Shown here: piece by piece, positions 27,537-36,433 of the stretch
Position numbering within the stretch: the first letter of the stretch is position 1
How the letters are laid out: every line of letters starts with the position of its first letter
The notes under the pieces: model-generated
Databases searched by the model: none
The model's input: only the letters and a program-made list of their open reading frames with translations
What the model was told of the DNA's origin: nothing
From: Herbaspirillum sp. DW155
Lineage (GTDB): Bacteria; Pseudomonadota; Gammaproteobacteria; Burkholderiales; Burkholderiaceae_D
DNA: 64,000 bases
Direction: 5' to 3'
Assembly (NCBI RefSeq): GCF_037076565.1
Contig: NZ_AP029028.1
Span: forward strand, 1,612,001 to 1,676,000
Position numbers and translations under genes: made by a program

Positions 27537-27767
27537 TCAGTAGATGTCCAGTCCGAAATACTGGGCGACGTCGCCCTCGGTCCAGTCCTTGATGACATCA
27601 CGTTCCAGCAGGACGCGATATTCCGAGCGCTGCACGCCCGCTTCCTGCTGGATGATCCGGCTCTCCAGGGTATAGATGGTGCGGTGGATGCGGGTGGTCA
27701 TCGAGGCCTGCTTGATGATGCTGCCCACTTGCGGTTCCTGCTGGTCGTCATTGGCGGGGATATCCAT
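27537..27767 (-). CDS. Hypothetical protein downstream of cheY
   Basis: 76 residues from ATG 27767 after AAGGGGGC, 9 bp behind the cheY stop. Soluble, acidic/neutral, with a likely helix (RIHRTIYTLESRIIQQE) and a C-terminal EGDVAQYFGLDIY. I do not recognise a family. The spacing suggests that it is translated from the cheY transcript and may be a chemotaxis accessory protein; this is inference. Confidence 0.7.
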   Translation of the reverse strand: MDIPANDDQQEPQVGSIIKQASMTTRIHRTIYTLESRIIQQEAGVQRSEYRVLLERDVIKDWTEGDVAQYFGLDIY

Positions 27768-27776
27768 GGCGCCCCC

Positions 27777-28178
27777 TTATTTCATCTGTGCGCGGCGCGC
27801 CAGGATCTTCTCGAGCTTTTCCTTGAGCGTGGCGGCGTTGAAGGGTTTGACGATATAGCCATCGGCGCCTTCCTGGGCCGCCATGACGATGTTTTCCTTC
27901 TTGGCTTCCGCCGTGATCATCAGCACGGGCAGATGCGACAGGGCAGGCGTGGCGCGGATCTTTTTCAACAGCGTCAGACCATCCATGACCGGCATGTTCC
28001 AGTCGGTCAGCACGAAAGTGATGCCGGAGGCGCCTGATTCGAGAATCTTGAGTGCCGTGGAGCCATCATCGGCCTCCACGATCTTGGTGTATTCGAGCTC
28101 CTTGAGCAGGCCGCTGACGATGCGGCGCATCGTCGAGAAATCATCGACGACGAGAAAATGTTGGTCTGTATCAGCCAT
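27777..28178 (-). CDS. cheY: CheY-type chemotaxis response regulator
   Basis: 133 residues from ATG 28178: a single receiver domain with no output domain. Acidic pair D12/D13 ([11 protein letters not shown]), phospho-acceptor D59 ([11 protein letters not shown]), T89 (ITAEA) and K111 (YIVKPF) are all present, and the sequence [10 protein letters not shown] is typical of motor-binding CheY. Phosphorylated CheY binds the flagellar switch. It is divergent from the chemoreceptor gene at 28916. An open frame extends upstream to 28307 but lacks family similarity. Confidence 0.93.
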   Translation of the reverse strand: MADTDQHFLVVDDFSTMRRIVSGLLKELEYTKIVEADDGSTALKILESGASGITFVLTDWNMPVMDGLTLLKKIRATPALSHLPVLMITAEAKKENIVMAAQEGADGYIVKPFNAATLKEKLEKILARRAQMK

Positions 28179-28915
28179 GATGGAGAAGGTCCTTGAGGGG
28201 GGAAGGGGTGATCCTGCGGAATCAGTCAATGTCATGCCGACCCTTGGCGTGGTGACGGAGCCTGGCCAGACCGGACGGCAGAATGCCGCCGGGGCTGGCC
28301 GGGTCAATCGACGCGTGGGTCGTACGCGCTGTTCAGCGAATCAATAACTATGGGTAATTATCAGTAACGTGGTCAGTCAGTGGAACAAGTCTCTTGCAAT
28401 AGTGCAATGTCAGCGGCCCGGTGCCGCGTTTGCTGTTGACCACCAGATCCACCTTGGCGCAGGGCGGAGTCCGCTGCGCGAAGGTCGGGGTGAAGCGGGA
28501 GAGGGGGGCGCTGGGTCATGGCTTGCTCGTTTCTCGGGTTCGGGGGGGGCGAGAGTGTCGTCCGCGGTATTTTTTGGGGGGGCGGATGACGTTCCCCCCC
28601 CGTTTATACCAGACTTCACCCGCGCTCCAAACCAGCGCTTGCGCGGTAAAGCTGCCGCTTTTCCGGCTTTGCGAACCGGATCGTCTCGTCATAGTCCGGC
28701 AAGCTGGTGGAAATGTGCAGGCTGTCTGTCTGCACGGTATCCGGACGCACGCGCAAGGACGACTCAAGAGATCCCATCCAACCTGACGCTGCCTTCCAAC
28801 GGCCGATCAGACCTGTGTCTGCCCCTCTTTTCCGCCCCGGGGCCAGGAACCGTCCGGCTTATCATTGACGCTCTGGTACCCTGCGCAGTCTTGTTTCCTC
28901 CACTTCTGAATCCAC
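28179..28915. other. Long intergenic region between cheY and the chemoreceptor gene
   Basis: About 737 bp with no gene I can support; open frames in all registers are low-complexity or arginine/proline-rich. Notable is a run of seven G (28576-28582) and, 11 bases on, eight C (28594-28601), which can pair into a strong hairpin. Promoters for both divergent genes should be here. Confidence 0.45.
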
Positions 28916-30481
28916 ATGAATCCTCTCCGTCGTCTTCGCCTCGGCGCACGTCTGTCTGCCGGCTTTGCCGCGCTTCTGCTGTTACTGGTGATCATCACCG
29001 CCATCGGCATCACGCGCATGTCCTCCCTCGATGACACCTCCTCCGAGTTGAGCGAGCGTATTTATCCCAAAGTCAATGCGGCCCAGAAGTTGCAATTCCT
29101 GATGATGAATATCGCCCGCTCGGCGCGCAACATCATCCTCCTTGAGGATGATGCGCAGATGGCCAGCAACAAGCAATCCATCGACAAGGACCTGGCGGAA
29201 TATCAGAAGACACTGGAGTTCTTGCGATCCCATGTGGTCACCGATGAAGGCCGCCGCCTTGCCGCGCTGGCCGACGAGCAGAGCAAGGCCTATTTCGCCT
29301 TCACCGGCGAGGTCGTGGCCCTCGGCCTGAAGAACCAGAATGTGGAAGGACAGCGCCTGCTCTTCGGTCCGCGCTACAAGACCCAGGGTGAACTGCTGGC
29401 CACCTTGCAGAAGCTGGTCGCGTTGTTCGAGGCCCAGATGCACGAGGCCAGCGAAGCCGCCCATGCGACCTACGTCACGTCGGCCACCATTCTGGGCGTG
29501 TCGGCCGCCGTGGCGATCCTGCTCGGCCTGATCGCTACGCTGGCCATCAGCCGCTCCATCACGGTACCCATGGCCGATGCGCTCGATACCGCCCGCAAGG
29601 TGGCCAATGGCGACCTCACCAAGACCATCAGCGACCATGCACCCGATGAAACCGGCGAACTGCTGCGCGCGCTGCGCGAGATGAATGCCGCGCTGGTCGA
29701 TATCGTCTCCAACGTGCGCACCGGGACTGACACCATCGCCACGGCGTCCCAGCAGATCGCCGCCGGCAACCAGGACCTCTCGGCCCGCACCGAGCATCAG
29801 GCCAGCTCGCTCGAAGAGACCGCTTCCTCGATGGAAGAACTGACCTCCGCCGTCCAGCAGAACAGTGCCAACGCCCGCCACGCTGCGGAGATGTCGCAGG
29901 CCGCATCGCACATCGCAGGCCAGGGCGGCGAGATCGTCGGTAACGTGGTCTCCACCATGGATGCCATCGATGCCTCCGCGCGCAAGATCGTGGACATCAT
30001 CGGCGTGATCGACGGCATCGCTTTCCAGACCAATATCCTGGCCCTGAATGCGGCGGTGGAAGCGGCGCGTGCCGGCGAGCAGGGACGCGGCTTTGCCGTG
30101 GTGGCCACCGAAGTGCGCAGCCTGGCCCAGCGCTCGGCCGCTGCAGCCAAGGAAATCAAGGTCTTGATCGGGGATTCGGTGGAGAAGGTCGATTCCGGCG
30201 CTCAACTGGTCAAGAAGGCCGGCCAGACCATGCAGGAAATCGTGCACAGCGTGGCCCAGGTCAATACCATCATCGGCCAGATCAGCGCCGCCGGTGACGA
30301 ACAGCGCGCCGGTATCGAACAGGTGCACCAGGCAGTGGCGCAGATGGATGAAGTCACGCAGCAAAACGCCGCGCTGGTGGAACAGGCTGCCGCCGCCTCG
30401 CGTTCCATGCAGGGGCAGGCCGCAGAGCTGGCCAGCAAGGTGGCGATCTTCCGGCTGCCGCAGCAGGTGCGTGGCGCATGA
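28916..30481 (+). CDS. Methyl-accepting chemotaxis protein (four-helix-bundle sensor)
   Basis: 521 residues. First membrane helix about 15-33 ([19 protein letters not shown]), periplasmic four-helix bundle (about 35-185), second helix about 188-210 ([20 protein letters not shown]), HAMP (about 211-265), then the methyl-accepting signalling domain with the hairpin tip [20 protein letters not shown] and [19 protein letters not shown]. There is no C-terminal NWETF-type tether for CheR. Senses a periplasmic ligand and controls CheA; the ligand is unknown. It is divergent from cheY across a long gap. Confidence 0.94.
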   Translation: MNPLRRLRLGARLSAGFAALLLLLVIITAIGITRMSSLDDTSSELSERIYPKVNAAQKLQFLMMNIARSARNIILLEDDAQMASNKQSIDKDLAEYQKTLEFLRSHVVTDEGRRLAALADEQSKAYFAFTGEVVALGLKNQNVEGQRLLFGPRYKTQGELLATLQKLVALFEAQMHEASEAAHATYVTSATILGVSAAVAILLGLIATLAISRSITVPMADALDTARKVANGDLTKTISDHAPDETGELLRALREMNAALVDIVSNVRTGTDTIATASQQIAAGNQDLSARTEHQASSLEETASSMEELTSAVQQNSANARHAAEMSQAASHIAGQGGEIVGNVVSTMDAIDASARKIVDIIGVIDGIAFQTNILALNAAVEAARAGEQGRGFAVVATEVRSLAQRSAAAAKEIKVLIGDSVEKVDSGAQLVKKAGQTMQEIVHSVAQVNTIIGQISAAGDEQRAGIEQVHQAVAQMDEVTQQNAALVEQAAAASRSMQGQAAELASKVAIFRLPQQVRGA

Positions 30482-30507
30482 TGTAATCGCCGCAGGTATT
30501 GGCAGGC

Positions 30508-30537
30508 AGGCTGTCCGTTGATCGGGCAGCCTTTTTT
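30508..30537 (+). terminator. Intrinsic terminator of the chemoreceptor gene
   Basis: AGGCTGTCC / GGGCAGCCT stem with one mismatch, followed by TTTTT, 27 bp after the stop. Confidence 0.8.
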
Positions 30538-30675
30538 ATTGCCGGTACAGTCTGCACCCGATGCATCGCTGCACACCGGAGCGCACGACTGGAGCAAAGG
30601 GGGAGGAACAGGAAAGGACGGCAGGAAAGGACGGCAGGCGAGGCCGCAACCGGGACCGGTTGCGGCGAGGATCTG

Positions 30676-30903
30676 TCAGTTTTCGGGCAGTTCGCCCTTG
30701 GCGGCCAGGTCGATGGCGCGGACGATGGCCACGGCCTTTTCGATCACCTCGGCCTGGCTGGAGACGCGCATGCTCTTCTTCAGATGATGGATGTGGTCGC
30801 GCGTCTTGCGGCTCACGGGGACATTCAGGAAGCCATCCGGCTCGGTCAGGAATTGCGGCGGAACCACCACGACTGGCTCGGGTGTCTTGGAACGCTTGGG
30901 CAT
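30676..30903 (-). CDS. Small hypothetical protein, possible ribbon-helix-helix
   Basis: 75 residues from ATG 30903 preceded by AAGGGAGA; an in-frame start at 30939 would place that ribosome site inside the gene. It begins MPKRSKTPEPVVVVPP. The C-terminal part, VPVSRKTRDHIHHLKKSM then SSQAEVIEKAVAIVRAID, resembles a ribbon-helix-helix DNA-binding or antitoxin-like fold. No toxin gene is adjacent. The fold call is tentative. Confidence 0.6.
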   Translation of the reverse strand: MPKRSKTPEPVVVVPPQFLTEPDGFLNVPVSRKTRDHIHHLKKSMRVSSQAEVIEKAVAIVRAIDLAAKGELPEN

Positions 30904-31544
30904 GGAGGTATCTCCCTTTTGATTGGTCTGGAACGACATTGGTAGAGTGCCTGCGGCAATATAACTTCGATCGTAAAAACAGACGTAGTAATTTCTCTGA
31001 TTTTACGATTTTTATCTGGCCGCTCTTATGTGGCGGGAATGCTGGCGCTGATATCCAGCGGATCGCAACAGCGCGCGCGCCCCCCGCTTTTTATTCCTGC
31101 TTGGCTGTCGTGTCAAGCATATTTCTGGCAACCCGCCTCACGGGACAGGGTTTGCAATCATTTAGATTTCGTTATGATCGTGGCGCGTGCGGGGATCACG
31201 TCCAGGGCTCGCTTTCCCTCTGTAGCAAGGTATGGACGCAGGGAGCGGGATGGGACGGCAGTCCCCGCAAAACTTAGAACTTCAGCCGCCCCCCCTTGCC
31301 GGCATGACCGATATCCACAGCGATACTGCAAGCAGGGAGGCGGGCAGCGTGAAGCCTGTCGGTGCGGAAACTGTTTATACCATCCATGCTGTGCTGGCAT
31401 GTTCCTTGCAGAGCTTCAGGCGACACACTGCCGGTGATTCCATATGTTTGCCGGACAGGGTGCGGGCAGGACCATTCCGGGATTTCTTAAGGTTTTTGCC
31501 CGGCTGCATCATTTTTCCTATTCAACGACCACAAGGGAAACACC
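30904..31544. other. Intergenic region upstream of the family 3 binding protein
   Basis: About 640 bp with no supportable gene. An AT-rich part (30955-31020) holds an inverted repeat, ATCGTAAAA at 30970-30978 and TTTTACGAT at 31001-31009, a candidate regulator site. Further right, before 31545, the sequence is ordinary. Confidence 0.45.
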
Positions 31545-32351
31545 ATGAAGTTCATCAAGACCGCCACCGCTGCATCGCTGGGCCTGATGGCCGCGCTGTC
31601 CGTCACCTCAGGTTTGGTGCAGGCTGACAACCTGGCCGATATCCAGAAGGCCGGCGTGGTCAAGATCGGCGTGCCGCAGGACTTTGCGCCTTATGGCTCG
31701 GTCACCTCCGACCTGCAGCTGCAGGGCCTGGATATCGACGTGGCCAGGCTGGTCGCCAAGGGCCTGGGGGTGAAGGCCGAGCTGGTGCCGGTGCCCATCT
31801 CCAGCCGCATGGCCTTCCTGCAGACGCACAAGATCGATCTCATCATCTCCACCCTGGGCAAGAATGCCGAACGCGAAAAAGTGATCGATTTCTCGCAGGG
31901 CTATGCGCCCTACAACAATAGTGTGTTCGGCGTGGCCGCCATCAAGATCGCAGGCCCGGCTGACCTGGCCAACCAGACCGTGGGCGTGGCGCGTTCCACC
32001 TTCGAGGACCTGATGCTCACCGAGAGCGTTCCCAAGAGCACCACCATCAAGCGCTACGAAGACAACAACGGCCTGATCGCGGCCTACGTATCGGGTCAGG
32101 TGCAGATCGTCGGCACGGGCGACTTCGTGGCCTATGCGCTGGCCGACAAGACCCCCAACAACAAGCCGGTGCTGAAATACATCATCAATGTCTCGACCTG
32201 CTACGTGGGCATGAACAAGGGCGAGCCTGCGCTCATGGCCAAAGTCAACGATGCGCTGACCGCCGCCAAGAAGAGCGGTGAACTCAATGGCATCGTCAAG
32301 AAGTGGCTCAACGTGCCGCTGCCGGAAAAGATCGCGACCACTTACCAGTAA
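31545..32351 (+). CDS. Family 3 (amino-acid type) ABC transporter substrate-binding protein
   Basis: 268 residues with a Sec signal peptide (about 1-27, cleavage after VQA). The SBP_bac_3 fold is recognisable: KIGVPQDFAPYGSV, GLDIDVARLVAKGLG, DLIISTLGKNAEREKVIDFS and VGVARSTFEDL. It binds a polar amino acid or related solute in the periplasm and delivers it to an ABC permease encoded elsewhere. A ribosome site AAGGGAAAC precedes ATG 31545. It is a close paralogue of, and convergent with, the interrupted gene at 32411-33478. Confidence 0.9.
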   Translation: MKFIKTATAASLGLMAALSVTSGLVQADNLADIQKAGVVKIGVPQDFAPYGSVTSDLQLQGLDIDVARLVAKGLGVKAELVPVPISSRMAFLQTHKIDLIISTLGKNAEREKVIDFSQGYAPYNNSVFGVAAIKIAGPADLANQTVGVARSTFEDLMLTESVPKSTTIKRYEDNNGLIAAYVSGQVQIVGTGDFVAYALADKTPNNKPVLKYIINVSTCYVGMNKGEPALMAKVNDALTAAKKSGELNGIVKKWLNVPLPEKIATTYQ

Positions 32352-32377
32352 GCCGCCTCTTCCCCTTGCACAGCGTC

Positions 32378-32403
32378 TGGCCCGCCCTGGCGGGCCATTT
32401 TCG
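32378..32403. terminator. Bidirectional hairpin between convergent binding-protein genes
   Basis: GGCCCGCC-ct-GGCGGGCC with ATTTTCG to the right; serves the gene ending at 32351 and possibly the convergent one. Confidence 0.75.
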
Positions 32404-32410
32404 TTTCTGC

Positions 32411-33478
32411 TTACTGGAAGGTCGTGGCCATCCTCGCGGGCAGGGGGACGTTCAGCCATTTCTGCACGATCGCGTTGAGTTCGCCGCTCTTCTTGGCGGC
32501 CGTCAGCACCTCATTGACCTTCGCCAGCAGGGCCGCTTCGCCTTTGTTCAGACCGACGCTGCAGCTCGATTCATTGATGATGTACTTGAGCACGGGCTTG
32601 TTGTCGGGCGCCTTCTCCGCCAGCGCATAGGCCACGAAGTCGCCCGTGCCCACGAGTTGCACCTGTCCGGAGACGTAGGCCGAGATCATGGCATTGTTGT
32701 CTTCGTAGCGCTTGATGGTGGCGCTCTTGGGCGCGGTGTCGGTCAGTTGCAGATCCTGGAAGGTGCCGCGTGCCACGCCCACGGTCTTGTCGGCGAGGTC
32801 GGCCGGACCACTCACCTTGACCGAGGCTACGCCGAAGACGCTGTTGTTGTAGGGCGCATAGGATTGCGAGAAGTCGATCACCTTTTCACGCTCGGCATTC
32901 TTGCCCAGGGTGGAGATGACCAGATCGGCCTTGTGCGTCTGCAGGTAGGCGATGCGATTGGCGCTGGCGACCGGGACCAGTTGCACCTTCACGCCCATCT
33001 TCTGCGCGATCAGCCTGGCCACGTCGATATCCAGCCCCTGCAGTTGCAGCTCTGCATTGACCGAGCCGAAGGGCGCAAAATCCTGCGGCACGGCGATGCG
33101 CACCGTGCCCGCCTTCTGGATGTCGGCCAGTGCATCGGCATGCGCGGGTTGGGTGGACATGCCTAGAACCCATTTCATAAATAGGCGTGAGATGCGTTCT
33201 GTCCAGAAAGGGCGCTGGCAAGGCGCGCGACGCGTCGTGTGGCGGTGCCACACGCAAGGAGCGCAACGCGGCCAGCGCCCTTTCTGGACAGAACCCGCAG
33301 GGAGCGGCCCGTTTGGGCGAATTGCTGCGTTACGAATTTGGGTCAAGACGCCCAGTCTTGACCCAAATTCGCGCCTTGCACTTCATCCCAAACGGGACTC
33401 GCTCGCACTCACGCCTATTTATGAAATGGGTTCTAGAAGGGCCAGCGAGACAGCCAGCGCCGGTTTGGCAAACTTCAT
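32411..33478 (-). pseudogene. Family 3 substrate-binding protein gene split by a MITE in its signal peptide
   Basis: From ATG 33478 (after AAAAAGGGGG) the frame reads MKFAKPALAVSLALL and then enters the inserted element (EPIS, stop). Beyond the insertion it resumes GMSTQPAHADALADIQKAG and continues intact to 32411 (RIAVPQDFAPFGSV, DLVISTLGKNAEREKVIDFS). Removing 268 bp plus one TA rejoins the two parts in frame as a perfect signal peptide. The element's end supplies an ATG at 33178 giving MKWVLGMSTQPAHA, whose hydrophobic core is too short for a normal signal. So the mature part is intact but export is probably lost. It is a paralogue of 31545-32351. Confidence 0.9.
33166..33433. mobile_element. 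268-bp MITE inserted at TA
   Basis: Perfect 26-bp terminal inverted repeats beginning GAACCCATTTCATAAATAG and continuing GCGTGAG, flanked by a TA duplication inside CTAG (33164-33165 and 33434-33435). It has no coding capacity. The interior is built of inverted repeats: one with arms containing CCAGCGCCCTTTCTGGACAG, another pairing GAATTTGGGTCAAGAC with GTCTTGACCCAAATTC. The outer 19 bases match the left end of the IS5/IS427-type element at 61856-62710, whose transposase could mobilise it. Confidence 0.92.
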
Positions 33479-33842
33479 GGAACCCCCTTTTTGAAATCTT
33501 GAAATGGATGTGTCGTGCCGGGGCGGGTTTGCAATGACCATGCCAGGCCGGCTGCGGTGTGTTGGCGGGGACTTGCGATGCGCTGGCAGGCATGGCTTGC
33601 CTCCGGGCGCGCCATGATGATCCGGCACCCCGGTAGGCCGAATGGCAATGGCCGATGCAAGGGCAGTGAGGGCGATCTTGGGGCGGGGGTTCACCAAGTT
33701 TGCGCCTGTCCCCGCATCCGATCATGTCGGAATATGGTCGGTCGTTTGTGACGGATGGACATCTTCGGCAGCTGCGCGTCTCAGGATGAGGCGTTCCATC
33801 TTGCGGTTTCTGTTTGGCAGAAACTGCTCCGGGCCATCGGCT
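33479..33842. other. Intergenic region upstream of the split binding-protein gene
   Basis: About 364 bp between the cysteine desulfurase stop and the ribosome site of the split gene, both on the minus strand. It should carry the latter's promoter. I see no gene; a short hairpin (GTTTCTG-tttgg-CAGAAAC) near 33809-33827 lies just past the desulfurase stop. Confidence 0.45.
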
Positions 33843-35048
33843 TCAGTGTCCGGCCAGCGTGGCCGCCTCGACCTCATGCGCCAGCACCTGCCGCACCGTG
33901 GCGACCACGTAGTCGATCTCGGCCTCGGTGGTGCCGCGTCCCAGCGAGAAGCGCACGGCGTTGCGCGCGACTTCCGGTGAGCGGCCGATGGCCAGCAGCA
34001 CGAAAGAGGGCGCGGATGCCGCCGAGTTGCAGGCCGAGCCGGCCGATACGGCAATGCCCAGCAACTGGCTGCCCAGCGTGCCATAGCGCGTCGGCGGGAA
34101 ACTGACGTTGAGGTTGTGCGGCACGCGCGCCTCGGCACTGCCGTTCAACTGCACCCCCGGCAACGCCGCCAGCCCCGACCACAGGCGGTCGCGCAGGGCG
34201 CGGATGCGGCGTCCTTCTTCTTCCAGCAATTCGCCCGCCAGCGCAAAGGCCTCGCCCATGCCCACGATCTGGTGCGTGGCCAGGGTGCCGGAGCGCATGC
34301 CGTTTTCATGGCCGCCACCATCGATCTGGGCTTCCAGCTTCAGGTCCGGATTGTGGCGCACGTAGAGGGCGCCGATGCCCTTGGGACCGTAGACCTTGTG
34401 CGCCGAGAAGGACATCAGGTCCACCTTCAGCTGCGCGAGGTCAATGGCGATCTTGCCGGCCGCCTGCACGGCATCCACGTGGAAGACCACACCATGCGCG
34501 GCACAGAGTTCGCCCAGTTCTGCAATGGGCTGGATCACGCCGATCTCGTTGTTCACGTACATCACCGAGGCCAGCAGCGTATCCGGGCGCAGCGCCGCGC
34601 GGAACTGCGCCAGGGTGATCAGGCCATCCGCGCCGGGTTGCAGGTAGGTGACCTCGAAACCGGCCTTTTCCAGCGTGTGCATGGTGTCCAGCACGGCCTT
34701 GTGTTCGGTCGCCACCGTGATGAGGTGCTTGCCGCGACCCTGCGCCCGCAGGGCATGGGCCGTTCCCTTCAGGGCCAGGTTGTTGGATTCGGTCGCGCCC
34801 GAGGTCCAGATGATTTCATCGGGACGGGCACCGACCAGGCCGGCCACCTGCGCACGCGCCTGCTCCACCGCGCGTCGCGCTTCCCAGCCGAAGGGATGGG
34901 AGCTGCTGGCGGCATTGCCGAACTTGTCGGTGAGGAAGTCGCACATGACGCGGGCCACGTGCGGATCGACCGGCGTGGTGGCGCCATAGTCCAGGTAGAT
35001 GGGGAAGCGAAGATCGGCCGGCGGGCGACAGGGGGTGGGGGCATTCAT
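33843..35048 (-). CDS. Cysteine desulfurase (IscS/NifS-like)
   Basis: 401 residues, a PLP enzyme that moves sulfur from cysteine to its own active-site cysteine as a persulfide. The PLP lysine is in [12 protein letters not shown] (about 217), the aldimine-stacking histidine in TVATEHKA, and the active-site cysteine in the loop [10 protein letters not shown] (about 340). That longer class I loop fits IscS/NifS rather than SufS. It is not in an isc operon here. Its neighbours suggest a role in handling sulfur from an organosulfur source, although supply of general Fe-S or thiolation needs cannot be excluded. It is divergent from the LysR gene. Confidence 0.92.
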   Translation of the reverse strand: MNAPTPCRPPADLRFPIYLDYGATTPVDPHVARVMCDFLTDKFGNAASSSHPFGWEARRAVEQARAQVAGLVGARPDEIIWTSGATESNNLALKGTAHALRAQGRGKHLITVATEHKAVLDTMHTLEKAGFEVTYLQPGADGLITLAQFRAALRPDTLLASVMYVNNEIGVIQPIAELGELCAAHGVVFHVDAVQAAGKIAIDLAQLKVDLMSFSAHKVYGPKGIGALYVRHNPDLKLEAQIDGGGHENGMRSGTLATHQIVGMGEAFALAGELLEEEGRRIRALRDRLWSGLAALPGVQLNGSAEARVPHNLNVSFPPTRYGTLGSQLLGIAVSAGSACNSAASAPSFVLLAIGRSPEVARNAVRFSLGRGTTEAEIDYVVATVRQVLAHEVEAATLAGH

Positions 35049-35352
35049 GACGGTGTTCCGGAGAGTCCAGCGTGTTCCAGTTGAGCAGGATTGGCCAAAG
35101 GCCGTACATACACAGTAACGCCGCCGTCCTTATTTGGAATACGACTTTGCGCGCATTTGTATATTCGACTATCGAAAATTGATGTAAAGCATTTCGACGG
35201 GCCCGGCCGCAAGACAGGAGGGCGGCGGGATTCCCGGTCCCCGGACGCCTCATGCATTTGCTTATACAAAATTATTATACTGAAATAGAATACAAGCAAA
35301 CCTATAATTCGAAAATCATATGCAAGCACTTTGATCAAGGAATGCGATTTCG
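35049..35352. other. AT-rich divergent promoter region of desulfurase and LysR regulator
   Basis: About 304 bp. The right half (35150-35340) is strongly AT-rich with several TATAAT-like runs (TTATTATACTG, CTATAATTCG) and T-N11-A dyads such as ATAATTCGAAAATCATAT that could be LysR sites. No gene. Confidence 0.5.
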
Positions 35353-36291
35353 ATGGACCTGAATCAGCTGGAGGCATTTGCGGCCGTAATGACCCTGGGG
35401 AGCGTGACCGGTGCCGGTCGCAGCCTGGGTCGTTCGCAGCCGGCCGTCAGCAAGGCCATCGGTGATCTGGAAGCCGAGCTGGGCTATGCCCTGTTCGACC
35501 GCAACGGTCCGCGCGTCACGCCCACGGCCAAGGCTTTCCTGCTCTATGAGGAAGTGGAACGCTCGCTGGTGGGCCTGCGCAGCATCCGCCAACGGGCCCA
35601 GGAAATCGCCCGCGAAGAAGTCCATCCGGTCCATCTGATCGCCACGCCGGCGCTGGCGTCCACCATCGCGCCGTCGGCGCTGCAGTTGCTGGCTGCCGAT
35701 TCGCGTTGCACCTTCCCGGAGCATGTCCACCTGCGCAGCGCCTCTGCCGAGCAGGTGGTGCATGCGGTCCTGCACCGCACCGTCAGCCTGGGGCTGACCT
35801 CGCTGCCGGTGGCCCATCGCGGACTGGACCTGCACTGGATCGGCGAAGCGCCCTGCGTGGCAGTGGTGCGCGCCGATCATCCGCTGGCGGGCAAGGACAA
35901 GCTCACGCGCGCGGCCCTGCGGGGGCAGCGCGTCATTACCATGTCCAACCGCTATCGTCTGCGCCAGCGTGTGGAAACGGCACTGGGCGAAGACAGCCGG
36001 CTCGATGTGGCCATCGATACCAACACCTCCTTCAACGCCATCATGGCCGCGCGTGCCGGGCTGGGGGTGGCGCTGGTGGAGCCGGCCACGGCCTATGGCA
36101 TGCCCATCGAGGGCATGGTGGTCAAGCGGCTGGCGGTGGAGATTCCGTTTTACTTTGGCGTGGTCACGCCCTATGGCAAACCGGTCGAGGGCGTGACGCA
36201 ACGCCTGATCGATGCCGTGGAGAAGGCCGCGCGCACGACCTTGCAGGGCTTCGTCAAACGCGACGCCAGCCTGCATGACGAATTGTTGTAA
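35353..36291 (+). CDS. LysR family transcriptional regulator
   Basis: 312 residues. The N-terminal helix-turn-helix (about 1-60) shows the LysR signature LEAFAAVMTLGSVTGAGRSL then SQPAVSKAIGDLEAELG and LFDR. The ligand-binding domain follows (about 90-290, CVAVVRADHPLAG, TNTSFNAIMAARAGLGVALV). Resembles regulators of amino-acid or opine catabolism. It is divergent from the cysteine desulfurase gene and 142 bp ahead of the monooxygenase-transporter run, so it is the best candidate for their regulator. The inducer is unknown. Confidence 0.92.
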   Translation: MDLNQLEAFAAVMTLGSVTGAGRSLGRSQPAVSKAIGDLEAELGYALFDRNGPRVTPTAKAFLLYEEVERSLVGLRSIRQRAQEIAREEVHPVHLIATPALASTIAPSALQLLAADSRCTFPEHVHLRSASAEQVVHAVLHRTVSLGLTSLPVAHRGLDLHWIGEAPCVAVVRADHPLAGKDKLTRAALRGQRVITMSNRYRLRQRVETALGEDSRLDVAIDTNTSFNAIMAARAGLGVALVEPATAYGMPIEGMVVKRLAVEIPFYFGVVTPYGKPVEGVTQRLIDAVEKAARTTLQGFVKRDASLHDELL

Positions 36292-36433
36292 ATGATTTCG
36301 CAGCACGCAGTACCGTAGTAAAAACCCAAGCAAGCAGCGTCAACCGGGAAGGGCGTTGCATCACAAAACCCGAATCGAGACGATCACAGGCCATGCGGCC
36401 TGTGGCGTCTTTTCATGCTTTTGACGAGGCGAT

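Noticed and set aside
28369..29034. A 221-codon plus-strand frame before the chemoreceptor
   Set aside because: Low-complexity, Arg/Ser/Pro-rich end, overlaps the start of the chemoreceptor in another frame.
33187..33537. A 116-codon frame crossing the MITE
   Set aside because: Starts inside the non-coding MITE and is a by-product of its inverted repeats.
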